A stretch of DNA of 64,000 bases. It comes from Agrypnus murinus (taxonomy: Eukaryota > Arthropoda > Insecta > Coleoptera > Elateridae). This document shows positions 55,870 to 64,000 of this stretch, piece by piece. The position numbers and the translations under genes are program-made. Numbering within the stretch: position 1 is the stretch's first letter; each line of letters begins with the position of its first letter. The stretch is taken from NCBI GenBank assembly GCA_929113105.1, contig OV816025.1, positions 121,470,886 through 121,534,885 of the forward strand, given 5' to 3'. The notes beneath the pieces are model-generated. The model was not told the origin of the DNA, did not search any database, and saw only the letters and a list, made by a program, of their open reading frames with translations.

Positions 55870-57221
55870 ATGGAACAAGATTTAATAGAAATGATGATGA
55901 TAGACGTGTCCAATGAAGAGGAGCACCCTAGCTCTAGGGGGGAAGGAAGCCTTTCCCCCATTAAGGAAGAAGAAGCCGATAGCTTGGCTAGAGAGGAAGA
56001 ACTCCTTGGGTCACTTAGCGGCAAGTCTGAGGAGGGAACTGCGGTTCCTTCCATGGACAAGGCAGCAAAAGAGGCCCTTCGCAAAGAGAAGCGAAAGGAG
56101 CAAAAGAGAAAGGTAAGAACCCTTAAGAGGAGAGCAGAAAGAGTGGCAAAGAGGGAACTGCGGGAGAGCCAGGGCCAAACATCCCAGGCATATCCAACAG
56201 CCCAACCCTCGACGGAAAAGGCCAAGGATCAAGTGGCGGCAAGCTCAGATGACTCCTCCGGGAGTCACCAGGACAAACCGCCCAAAGATTCAAGGCCTAC
56301 AAAGAAGCCAACATATAAGTTAAGAGGCCCAGAAGCAAGAAGGGAGATGGCGGCAGCCAAACAAAAGCCCATTAAACTTCTGACGCATTCTATGGGAGAG
56401 GTCAGGGTTACAGAGGGACAACCTGGTCCCTCAGGCACCCAGACAGCGACCAAAAATGTGAAAAGGCCTAGAGCTGACAAGACACCGCCTGAGGCCCAGA
56501 AAAAGCGGTCAAAAGGAGTAACGAAGCAGGAAGGGAAGGCCGGAGTCTCACCTATGCTGAGACATAAAGCCACCCAGCAAGCTACGGAGCCCGCACCAGT
56601 AAGAAGGGAAAACCAAGTTGTCGTAACATCAGACAGACAAGGGGGAACCGTAACTCCAGCAGAGGCAGAGACCATACGATCCAGTATAGTAACGGAGATG
56701 TTAAGGGCCATGGCCGGACCCGAAGGGGGGAATGAGGCCCAGAGCTCCGATACCGAAATTCAGGGTTGGTAGAACCTGGTTGGTTCCTGGTCACAGCGCA
56801 AGATGAGGCATCCATGAGATGGCTTTTAGAATGCTGGAATCCCCTAGTTTTGGAGGGCGTGACTTTTGCTCCAACCAGAGCATCAGAAGCACCATGGCCA
56901 GAAAGGATAGGGTTCTGGTTGAGAAGTCCAGAAGTCGACCTCGCTAGGCTGCGACAACTGCTCCCGCTGCAGAACCGCACATTAGGTGTGGAGCAATGGA
57001 GGCATGCCCAAACCTCAGGAGGACCAGGCGGATGGTTCTTGACTTTTATGGACAGTGGCGACTCCGTGAGGTCACTGGAAGGGGCTGGGTGGCAACTCTA
57101 CTACGAGCTGGTTACTCTTGCAGTACGCAGAGTGCCTTCTTGCCATGCCGCCAAGCACCCCCAGAGGCCGGTGAGTCAAAGCAGGCCAAGAAAGACTAGC
57201 CGGCCACCACCCGCACATTGA
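55870..57221 (+). CDS. LINE ORF1: charged N-terminal part and DUF4780-like part, in two frames
   Basis: The first frame (55870-56772, 300 residues) is highly charged and low-complexity: acidic start, then KRKEQKRKVRTLKRRAERVA and many Lys/Pro/Ser stretches. It ends EIQGW-stop. The second part is open in the -1 frame from about 56766 to 57221 (PGWFLVTAQDEASMRWL, LPLQNRTLGVEQW, GGWFLTFMDSGDSV) and resembles the DUF4780 domain known from insect retrotransposon ORF1 proteins. The second frame has no ATG at the overlap. Either a one-base indel broke a single ORF1, or a programmed shift joins them; I see no classic slippery heptamer. ORF1 presumably packages element RNA. Confidence 0.8.
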
Positions 57222-57230
57222 TTCCCCACA

Positions 57231-60200
57231 ATGGCTCTACTGCGGGTAAGTCAGGTAAATCTCCAGCACAGCCGAGGAGCTACAGCTGAGCTGATAAGCA
57301 CCCTGGAAGGCACAGGAGAAATAGTATTAATTCAAGAACCTTATATTTACAGAAACAAAGTAAGGGGACTAGGAGGACCCAACCACAATATCCTGGTGGG
57401 AAAGGAGGTAGAAGAAAGACTGAGGACCTGCATGTTGGTGTCCAAGGACCTAAATGTGGTGTCACTATCACAGCTGGGTACCAAGGACCTCACGGCTGGG
57501 CTGCTAGAATATCAGGTGAGTGGAGTTAATAATAAGGTAGTGTTAGGAAGCGCATATTTCCCTTATGAGGAACGCGTACCAACAGAGGAATTTGAACGGT
57601 TAATTTCGTTTGCACAAGAAAGGGGTCTACCGGTAATAATCGGATGTGATACCAACGCTCATCATACAGTGTGGGGTAGCACTGACATTAATGTCAGAGG
57701 CGAATCCCTGCTGGAGTACCTGGTATCAACAGACCTAGAGGTAATGAATAAAGGAGTGGAGCCCACCTTTATCAATATCAACCGGAAGGAGGTAATTGAT
57801 ATTACAGTGGCTTCCAGAGGTTTATTGGTAGACTTGGAAAACTGGAGGGTGACCTCAGAAGTCTCGACATCTGATCACAGGATGATCAGACTAGAGATAA
57901 AGCGGGACAACCCACCAGAAACCCTCACCAGAGACCCCAAGGCTACAGACTGGGAGCACTATTGTACTGCTCTCGCAAGCCAAGGGGGACAACGGGAGGA
58001 AAGAATTGCTACCAAAGAGGAACTAAGCGGGGAAGTAGATAAACTTGCAACTCTGATAGTCTCGGCATATGAGGAGGCGTGTCCAGCCAGGGTGGTAAAG
58101 GTTCGCAGGGTTGCATGGTGGAACGGCGATTTAGCCGGTCTACGTAAGCAATCCAGACGAGCGCTCAACCAAGCCCTTAGGGATAAGACACAAACCTCAT
58201 GGGATAATTTCAGAACGGCAAGAAGAGTTTTCAAAAAGGAACTACGAAGAAGAAAGAGAGTCAGCTGGCAAAAATACTGTGGAGAGCTTAGCTCTATATC
58301 AGAATCAGCCAGATTGATGAAAATCTTAAGTAGCGAAACAAGGCAAACAATAGGAGTCTTAAAAAAGGCAGATGGCACATGGACCACTTCCAGGGAAGAT
58401 ACATTGCGTTACCTCCTGGAAACGCACTTCCCAGGCGATGGCACCACCCAAAACACACCCACGGCAGAACAACAAGGAGCTCCTAACGAGAACTGGCTGT
58501 TTGCCGAGGGGGTGATAACGAAGGGTGCAGTCACGTGGGCAGTGAACGAGTTTAAACCTTTTAAATCAGCTGGGCCAGACGGAATTTTCCCGGCATTGCT
58601 ACAAAGGGGCCTGGAGACCCTTATTAGTAGAATGATGAGGATCTATAGGGCTAGTGTGGCAATGGGGTATACACCGCAACAATGGAGGACAGCTAGAGTG
58701 GTTTTCATACCCAAACCGGGTAAGAAAGACTACACAGCTGCAAAATCCTTCAGGCCCATAAGCCTAACGTCCTTCCTTTTAAAAATCTTGGAAAGGATTG
58801 TGGATAGGTATCTTGTGGAGAGGGTGATGGTGGAGAACCCATTCCACAAACATCAGCACGCATACAGACGTGGAAGATCCACTGAAACAGCACTCCACGC
58901 AATCGTGTATAAGGTTGAGAGGGCTCTTCATTATAAAGATGTAGCCCTGGCAGTTTTATTCGATATCGAAGGCGCTTTTGATAAGGCTAAGTTGGCTACT
59001 ATCGACCAAGCCCTGCAGGCCAGGAGGACACACCCTTCCGTGGTCAGGTGGGTAAGATCGGGGCTAGAAGAGAGGACGGTAACAGCCGCTTTGGGGGACT
59101 GTTCAGTTGAAGCAGGGGTGAGGGGAGGTTGCCCACAAGGTAGCTGCCTATCACTTCATTTATGGTGCCTCATAATGGACAGACTACTAGGGAGGCTAAC
59201 AGAAGAGGGCTTCTACGCCCAAGCATATGCAGATGATGGCCTGGTACTAGTAACTGGGAGGTTTTTGGGCGTCGTCTGCAATAGAATGCAAGTAGCCTGT
59301 AGAATTATAGAAAGGTGGTGTGAAGAGGACGGCCTCTCAGTCAACCCACGGAAGACAGAGATGATTCTCTTCACCAGCAGGAGAAACTTGGAAGAATTCA
59401 GAGCACCCATTATGTACGGAAGACCTCTAACACTAGTGCAGGAGGTTAACTACCTAGGGGTGACTCTCGATAGCAAGTTAAGTTGGACGAAGCATGTCGA
59501 CAAGGTGGTCACCAAGTCGATAGCAACCTTCTGGCAGCTGCGCCGGGCGGTAGGTAGGAATTGGGGGATGAGTCCTCGAATTCTGTACTGGCTCTACGTA
59601 ATGGTGATCAGACCTATAGTCCAATATGGCTCAGTGGTATGGTGGCCTAGTGTAGAACGGACTACCATCTCGACCAGGCTGGCTAAAATCCAGAGGTTGG
59701 CATGTATAGGCATTACTGGGGCAATGAGAACAACCCCAACAGCAGCACTTGAAGGGTTATTAGGACTTCCTAGTCTTGATACCTGGATAAAGAAAGAGGC
59801 CATGGCAGCCCATTTGCGAATGCGAGACGCAGGGTTGTGGATAGGCCAAGGAGTATGCACGGGCCACGCTAGGGTAGCTGAAATAGTGACGAAGGAGTTA
59901 CCCTTGTCTAGTTGTAAAGCAACCGAGGCAGAGGACAGGTTAAGGATGGATAGAGGATATGCTCTTACAATCCCCTCTAAAGACGAGTGGGGGCAAGAAG
60001 AGCTTAAGTTTCAACCAGGAGCCTTAGTGTGTTACACGGATGGCTCAAGGATGACTAAAGAACAATGCTCCGGAGCAGGAGTCTATGTAGAAAATCGAGG
60101 CATACAAGAAAGCATAAGCTTAGGGAAGTATGCCACGGTGTTTCAAGCAGAAGTTTTTGCTATCCTAACGGTAGCAACCAAGGAGGAAATAAAAAGGTCG

Positions 60201-60905
60201 ACAGAACAGAAAATATACATCTGCTCTGACAGTCAAGCGGCACTGAAGGCAATATGCTCGCCCAGAACAAGATCACTACTTGTTCAGGAGTGTGGCGATG
60301 CCTTAGAGGAGCTGGCAAGACATAAAGAAGTCGAACTGGTTTGGGTCCCTGGTCATGCAGGAATTCGAGGCAACGAGAGGGCTGATGAGCTAGCCAAACG
60401 CGGAGCCATGGAAACATGCTTCGGACCGGAACCCTTCCTAGGTATAACAAGGAAACATGTCTCAACAAGTCTATGTGAATGGGCCTACGAGACATCTAAG
60501 AAAAGATGGGAGAGGAGCAGAGGCTGTCGCCAGGCAAAGTACCATATAGCGGGGTTCAACTTACAAAAGTCTACCTGGCTACTGGGAAAAAGCCGAAGGG
60601 TCCTAAACCTATTGGTAGGGATTCTGACAGGACACTGTAAATTGAGGAGACACCTATCCTTGATAGGAGTAGAACAGAATCCCATATGCCCAAGATGCGG
60701 AAGGGAGGAAGAAACATCCTACCACTATCTGGGGGAATGTGTAACATATGAGCGGTTAAGATTTAAAACCTTTGGGGCGGTTACGCTCGAAAAGGAGGAG
60801 TTACACTCCCTGGCGTGGACAGACATCCTGACTTTCATTAGAGAATCTAGGAGGTTCACGGAGGGAGATGAGGTAGAAGAAGACGAAGGCAGTGAAGGTG
60901 ATTAA
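57231..60905 (+). CDS. LINE ORF2: endonuclease, reverse transcriptase, RNase H, zinc finger
   Basis: 1224 residues, one open frame; the ATG lies 9 bp after the ORF1 stop. Endonuclease about 1-225: VNLQHSRGATAEL, LIQEPYIY with catalytic Glu, CDTNAHHTVWGS (Asp140), STSDHRMI. Reverse transcriptase about 430-730: KSAGPDGIFPALLQ, FRPISLTSFLLKILE, FDIEGAFD (577-584), GCPQGSCLS, YADD (666-669), YLGVTLDSKLSW. RNase H about 930-1060 with Asp937 (YTDGS), Glu974 (QAEVFA), Asp1000 (CSDSQAA) and Asp1052 (ERADELA). C-terminal zinc motif CPRCGREEETSYHYLGEC. Domain order and the LQHS start fit the LOA/I group, which retains RNase H. Every catalytic residue I checked is present, so the enzyme may be active. 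Confidence 0.95.
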   Translation: MALLRVSQVNLQHSRGATAELISTLEGTGEIVLIQEPYIYRNKVRGLGGPNHNILVGKEVEERLRTCMLVSKDLNVVSLSQLGTKDLTAGLLEYQVSGVNNKVVLGSAYFPYEERVPTEEFERLISFAQERGLPVIIGCDTNAHHTVWGSTDINVRGESLLEYLVSTDLEVMNKGVEPTFININRKEVIDITVASRGLLVDLENWRVTSEVSTSDHRMIRLEIKRDNPPETLTRDPKATDWEHYCTALASQGGQREERIATKEELSGEVDKLATLIVSAYEEACPARVVKVRRVAWWNGDLAGLRKQSRRALNQALRDKTQTSWDNFRTARRVFKKELRRRKRVSWQKYCGELSSISESARLMKILSSETRQTIGVLKKADGTWTTSREDTLRYLLETHFPGDGTTQNTPTAEQQGAPNENWLFAEGVITKGAVTWAVNEFKPFKSAGPDGIFPALLQRGLETLISRMMRIYRASVAMGYTPQQWRTARVVFIPKPGKKDYTAAKSFRPISLTSFLLKILERIVDRYLVERVMVENPFHKHQHAYRRGRSTETALHAIVYKVERALHYKDVALAVLFDIEGAFDKAKLATIDQALQARRTHPSVVRWVRSGLEERTVTAALGDCSVEAGVRGGCPQGSCLSLHLWCLIMDRLLGRLTEEGFYAQAYADDGLVLVTGRFLGVVCNRMQVACRIIERWCEEDGLSVNPRKTEMILFTSRRNLEEFRAPIMYGRPLTLVQEVNYLGVTLDSKLSWTKHVDKVVTKSIATFWQLRRAVGRNWGMSPRILYWLYVMVIRPIVQYGSVVWWPSVERTTISTRLAKIQRLACIGITGAMRTTPTAALEGLLGLPSLDTWIKKEAMAAHLRMRDAGLWIGQGVCTGHARVAEIVTKELPLSSCKATEAEDRLRMDRGYALTIPSKDEWGQEELKFQPGALVCYTDGSRMTKEQCSGAGVYVENRGIQESISLGKYATVFQAEVFAILTVATKEEIKRSTEQKIYICSDSQAALKAICSPRTRSLLVQECGDALEELARHKEVELVWVPGHAGIRGNERADELAKRGAMETCFGPEPFLGITRKHVSTSLCEWAYETSKKRWERSRGCRQAKYHIAGFNLQKSTWLLGKSRRVLNLLVGILTGHCKLRRHLSLIGVEQNPICPRCGREEETSYHYLGECVTYERLRFKTFGAVTLEKEELHSLAWTDILTFIRESRRFTEGDEVEEDEGSEGD

Positions 60906-61000
60906 GGGGACGAGCGGGGGTTGGCAAAAAGGGCCCATAGAGGCCTACTTGCTAGGCTTAGGTCTCCCCATAATTACTACTACTACTATTTACGTACCAA

Positions 61001-61118
61001 GCTTTGTAAATTAATCTTTACGGGTGAGCTGGAAAGTTTGTGGGGCAAGCGACGAAGGAGCGAGCCTCCATAATCCAGCGAGCCCAGTAACCATTAATTG
61101 CAAAGCATGTCGCGTACA
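61001..61118. repeat. Palindromic element P6 with GACGAAGGA loop, split by the LINE
   Basis: Left arm from 61001 (GCTTTGTAAATTAAT, then GTGAGCTGGA) pairs with the right arm ending near 61118 (TCCAGCGAGC, ATTAATTGCAAAGC). The outer arm TTTACGTAC just before it pairs with GTACAAA further right. The inner loop is GACGAAGGA at 61051-61059 between GCAAGC and GCGAGC. The LINE at 55258-60986 inserted inside the left arm, so the outermost left part lies before 55258. Confidence 0.75.
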
Positions 61119-61125
61119 AACTTTT

Positions 61126-61782
61126 ATTTCCACCTTCAACAGCATTTTTTATGAATTGTACATTTTTTATAAAAAGACATTTTGGAATCAAAGGCGGTAG
61201 TACAATTTATAGCTAGGCGTTGCCATGGTGTTGTGGTCAACTGTAACACAGTTTATTAATTAAATAAAAAATTAATTTAAAAAGTATAATCAAAAACGCA
61301 AGGTAGCGTTGAAGATATATAATTTAGTAATGTTAGAATATTATTGATCTAGCTCTAATAACAATAAAGCAATAAGAAAAGCTTCAAACTGCTGGCTAGA
61401 AAGTCACCTTAATATTTACAACAACGCCTCGTTTGCAAATTTGCAGCCCCCCTGCAAATTTATTAATTGCTCAATTAGTTGCTACGCCATTGAGTTGATG
61501 CTGCTATTTATATGATTAATAATTTAGAAAATAAATAATATTTCTTTTTATATCTTTCTTTTACTTTGTTAAGAGATATTCCCACTTTATATTAGTATTT
61601 CTTTGTTAGCTTTGAACTTATTCTCATTTATTTGTTTAAGATATTGTGATATTGTCTCTTTTATTGTTACCTCAGCTAAAACAAAAAGTTACCCCCCCCC
61701 CCAAAAAAGTGGACACGTTCTAGAAATTCTCCGTAGTTCTGTAATAAAATAGCAAATATAAATATTTATAAAAATTAGTAAA
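61126..61782. other. AT-rich DNA, nothing recognised
   Basis: Contains a C11 homopolymer near 61692. No coding region. Confidence 0.5.
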
Positions 61783-62665
61783 TAGGGGAAGAAGGGGAAC
61801 AGTGTTACACTTAATATTTTTATGATTGCTTTATATTAAACATTGTTCATATTTTCATGTTAGAAGTACTTTGGTGTTAACCAAGTGTAGGTGCATTTTG
61901 GTTAATATTCACTGATGGGTTTTCAAGAAATTAAGGTATGTATATTTTTTAAAATCAAAAGTAATGATTTCAAGTAAAATACAATTTACTTCAGGATTAA
62001 ATTAATTAACGCTAGATTATTAAAATTTATTTATAAGTAGTTTGTAAGCTTATTTACGCTGGAGAAGCACGGAGTTAACCTCAAAACTGTTTGTGTCCTT
62101 ATTAGCTATTCGAGTGTAGATTTTTGATGATTGGGGTACAGTGTTACAGTGGATAGTGGGGTTCGGTGTAACATTATTCAAGTAACACATGTGCAGACAG
62201 TAATCAGTCCAAGTTGCATCTAAGTGACAAAGATACATTATTCCATTCAAATGATATCGATATTAGAAACTTTGTGGTAATACAAGAAGAGGCTACAATA
62301 AAACACATAATTTTGTCAATTAGGGAAATTACACGTAAAACGAATACAATAGTTAATCCAACTTATAAATTCGTACGTGCAACGCAAGAATATAAGAATT
62401 TTAAGTTGTTTTATTAACATTAACATTGTTAACCTTTCGTTGTAACTCTGTACGCCACTATTAGGATACAGTGTTACACACAGCACCAAGTTGAATAAAT
62501 CTTAATTTCACTAAAAGTTGAAATAATCAAAGCAAGTTAAATGTAAAAGTTGAAACAAGATTCGTAACTCTTAAACTAGGAAGAGAATAAATTCTAAAAT
62601 TTTTATTTGGTTCTGAATTATAAAAAAAATATTTTTTGTGTAACATTGTTCCCCCTCTTCCCCTA
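61783..62665. repeat. MITE with GGGGAAG-rich inverted ends
   Basis: TAGGGGAAGAAGGGGAACAG at 61783 (continuing TGTTACAC) is mirrored by GTGTAACATTGTTCCCCC...CCCCTA ending 62665. About 883 bp. Several further TGTTACA copies in the interior (62133, 62150, 62165, 62469) resemble subterminal binding motifs. No transposase. Confidence 0.8.
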
Positions 62666-63828
62666 ACTATTGTTTCTTGATTTATGGTCGGTTTCCTAGA
62701 GAAAAATACCTCGGAATTCGCCTTTTGGGCACCGATTTTGGCGATTTTTTTTAAATTGTAGGTAATCGACTATATTTCAAAGTCTAAATGTTAGATTTGT
62801 ACGCTAATGCCTTGTTTAATTGTTATTAACAAATTATTTTTTCCATAAGGGGATAATTAATAATTGAATAATTTTATCAAACTTTTATTATAGTAATTGA
62901 ATAAAATTAAGTACTTATAACTTTTTGGGGTCGCAGATTACGAATTCCAAATCGGCTCAAAGTTTAAAATGGCGGCTACAAAATGGCCACCGGTTCAAAA
63001 ATTTAATATTTGAAATTTCAAATGAAAAATAGTACTAAAAATTTTTAGTCACAAATTGCGATGTTAATTTAAAAGATAACCTAGATGCAAAGTGCCGCTC
63101 ACAAAATGACCACCGAAACTAAATATGATTAATATTCAAAATGTTTATTATTTTCTTCGACGTGTTTGTTTAAGATGAATTTATATACAAGTATATTAGT
63201 TATATACTCGTATATTAGTATATTTTAAGATTGTTCCAATTATTAGTTAGAGTATTATTTATTTAAAATTCAAATTGGTGGAAAGGAATTTAGTTTGAAT
63301 AGTTTTAAAATAAATTAATATTCCATAAGTTAACCATAATTCCGTTTAATATTGAAACTTTATTCATCGTCAGATTTAAATAAAGAATATTGTATTAATT
63401 ACTTATGTTTCTTTTAAAACACTGTTTCATCATCTACTTCTGGCAACGACAAAATCGGTTGTACATTTAAGTATAAGTAGCCATCCCCTTTGCATTCTCT
63501 GCAAGCTGAAGTACAGTATAATCCACTTTTCTTACATCCACATGCTGTACCACGTAGTTTTGCATCCTCAAAATATAATCTACAATACATTTGCTTCAGC
63601 TGCAGGTTCTGTCATTCTTATGGGATAAAAGATTACATTCATAATAATTGTCCAATCCTAGTCTTGAATTGTCATACTATTTTCCAGCCATAACTGAACT
63701 GGCAGATATACCCACTTTAAATGTTGCAACTCAGAATCGAGTGCTGGGCATCTGTTAAATTCACATAATTATTTTTTGCCGTGAATGTACAACACGATAT
63801 CACCATCGGTATTGCTGACACCAGGGCC
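62666..63828. other. AT-rich DNA, nothing recognised
   Basis: Only short open frames without motifs. Confidence 0.45.
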
Positions 63829-63832
63829 GTTC

Positions 63833-64000
63833 CTGGGGGGCTTTCCGCCCAGGTGCAAAATTAAAGTGGACGTCCCTACAAGATTTTTCTGTTGTTTCCA
63901 TCTAAAGGTCTATTAAGATTGTACAAGTTAAGCATTAAACATATTTTTTTTAAATTTAGCATTATCTTTGAAATATGACTATTATGAAAGATGTTCGTAA
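63833..64000. mobile_element. Possible hAT-like end running off the window
   Basis: CAGGGCCGTTCCTGGGGGGC at about 63823-63842 resembles the C-A-G-G-G-rich ends of hAT elements, and CCGCCCAGGTGC follows. Only one end is inside the window, so neither the other end nor a target duplication can be checked. Confidence 0.25.

Larger units (their letters stand above)
55258..60986 (+). mobile_element. LOA/I-group non-LTR retrotransposon, nearly intact
   Basis: 5729 bp, flanked by a perfect 14-bp duplication TATTTACGTACCAA (55244-55257 and 60987-61000). GC-rich against an AT-rich background. 5' UTR 55258-55869, ORF1 region 55870-57221, ORF2 57231-60905, 3' end in TAC repeats (60972-60986) instead of poly(A). 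A perfect target duplication and an open ORF2 point to recent insertion. Confidence 0.93.

Noticed and set aside
55648..57199. Additional open frames on both strands over ORF1 of the LOA/I-group LINE
   Set aside because: GC-rich shadow frames of ORF1; no motifs.
59888..59896. Another GACGAAGGA, inside LINE ORF2
   Set aside because: It is ordinary coding sequence (VTKELP) without inverted arms, so it does not belong to the palindrome set.
1..64000. CRISPR arrays, operons, bacterial-type regulatory sites
   Set aside because: The window is eukaryotic: spliced gene, poly(A) signal and animal transposons. The regular array at 5049-6277 has no spacers and is a satellite.

Overview
This is a window of an AT-rich animal genome, almost certainly an insect. 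It carries a multi-exon gene with GT-AG introns, and it is crowded with transposon families typical of insects: RTE, Jockey, CR1-group and LOA/I-group LINEs, a Penelope-like fragment, Ty3/gypsy, Tc1/mariner, IS630-like, hAT, and many foldback elements and MITEs. A beetle is my guess; nothing in the sequence fixes the order.

One host gene can be reconstructed: a concentrative nucleoside transporter (CNT/SLC28 family) on the + strand, ten visible coding exons between 12675 and 32588. Splice phases agree at every junction and the total (1740 nt) is divisible by three. The first exon or exons with the start codon were not found. Its three long introns (12934-17527, 17703-24673, 26156-32375) hold most of the transposon debris of the left half.

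Layout. 1-5000: AT-rich DNA, three Helitron-like repeat copies, three palindromic elements and a frame-broken tyrosine recombinase of Crypton type. 5049-8110: a DNA transposon with long inverted ends; its left subterminal region has expanded into a 92-bp satellite array. 8464-9832: gag and LTR of a Ty3/gypsy element (minus strand). 11165-11498: hAT MITE. 12675-32723: CNT gene. 34034-39610: Penelope fragment folded head-to-head, then a Jockey LINE split by an intact CR1-group LINE. 40104-42606: IS630-like transposon with a mutated catalytic triad. 42643-46617: second gypsy copy with 3' LTR, invaded by a mariner element. 46821-49369: hAT-type element with perfect 8-bp target duplication, carrying a tRNA-derived SINE. 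50475-53372: remnant of an uncharacterised conserved gene split by a 2.1-kb foldback element. 54107-55215: array of about 30 TCCGGTAA/TTACCGGA motifs with three copies of a palindromic element. 55258-60986: a nearly intact, GC-rich LOA/I-group LINE with a 14-bp target duplication, inserted in the arm of another palindromic element. 61783-62665: a MITE.

The most unusual signal is a set of palindromic elements (2995-3089, three copies within 54250-55210, and 61001-61118). Their arms are unrelated, yet all share the same asymmetric 9-nt loop GACGAAGGA. Related palindromes lie at 3333-3452, directly beside the tyrosine recombinase remnant, and at 16524-16667. Tyrosine recombinases act on inverted arms around a short asymmetric crossover spacer, so these palindromes could be the recombination sites or non-autonomous partners of that recombinase family. 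That link is inference.
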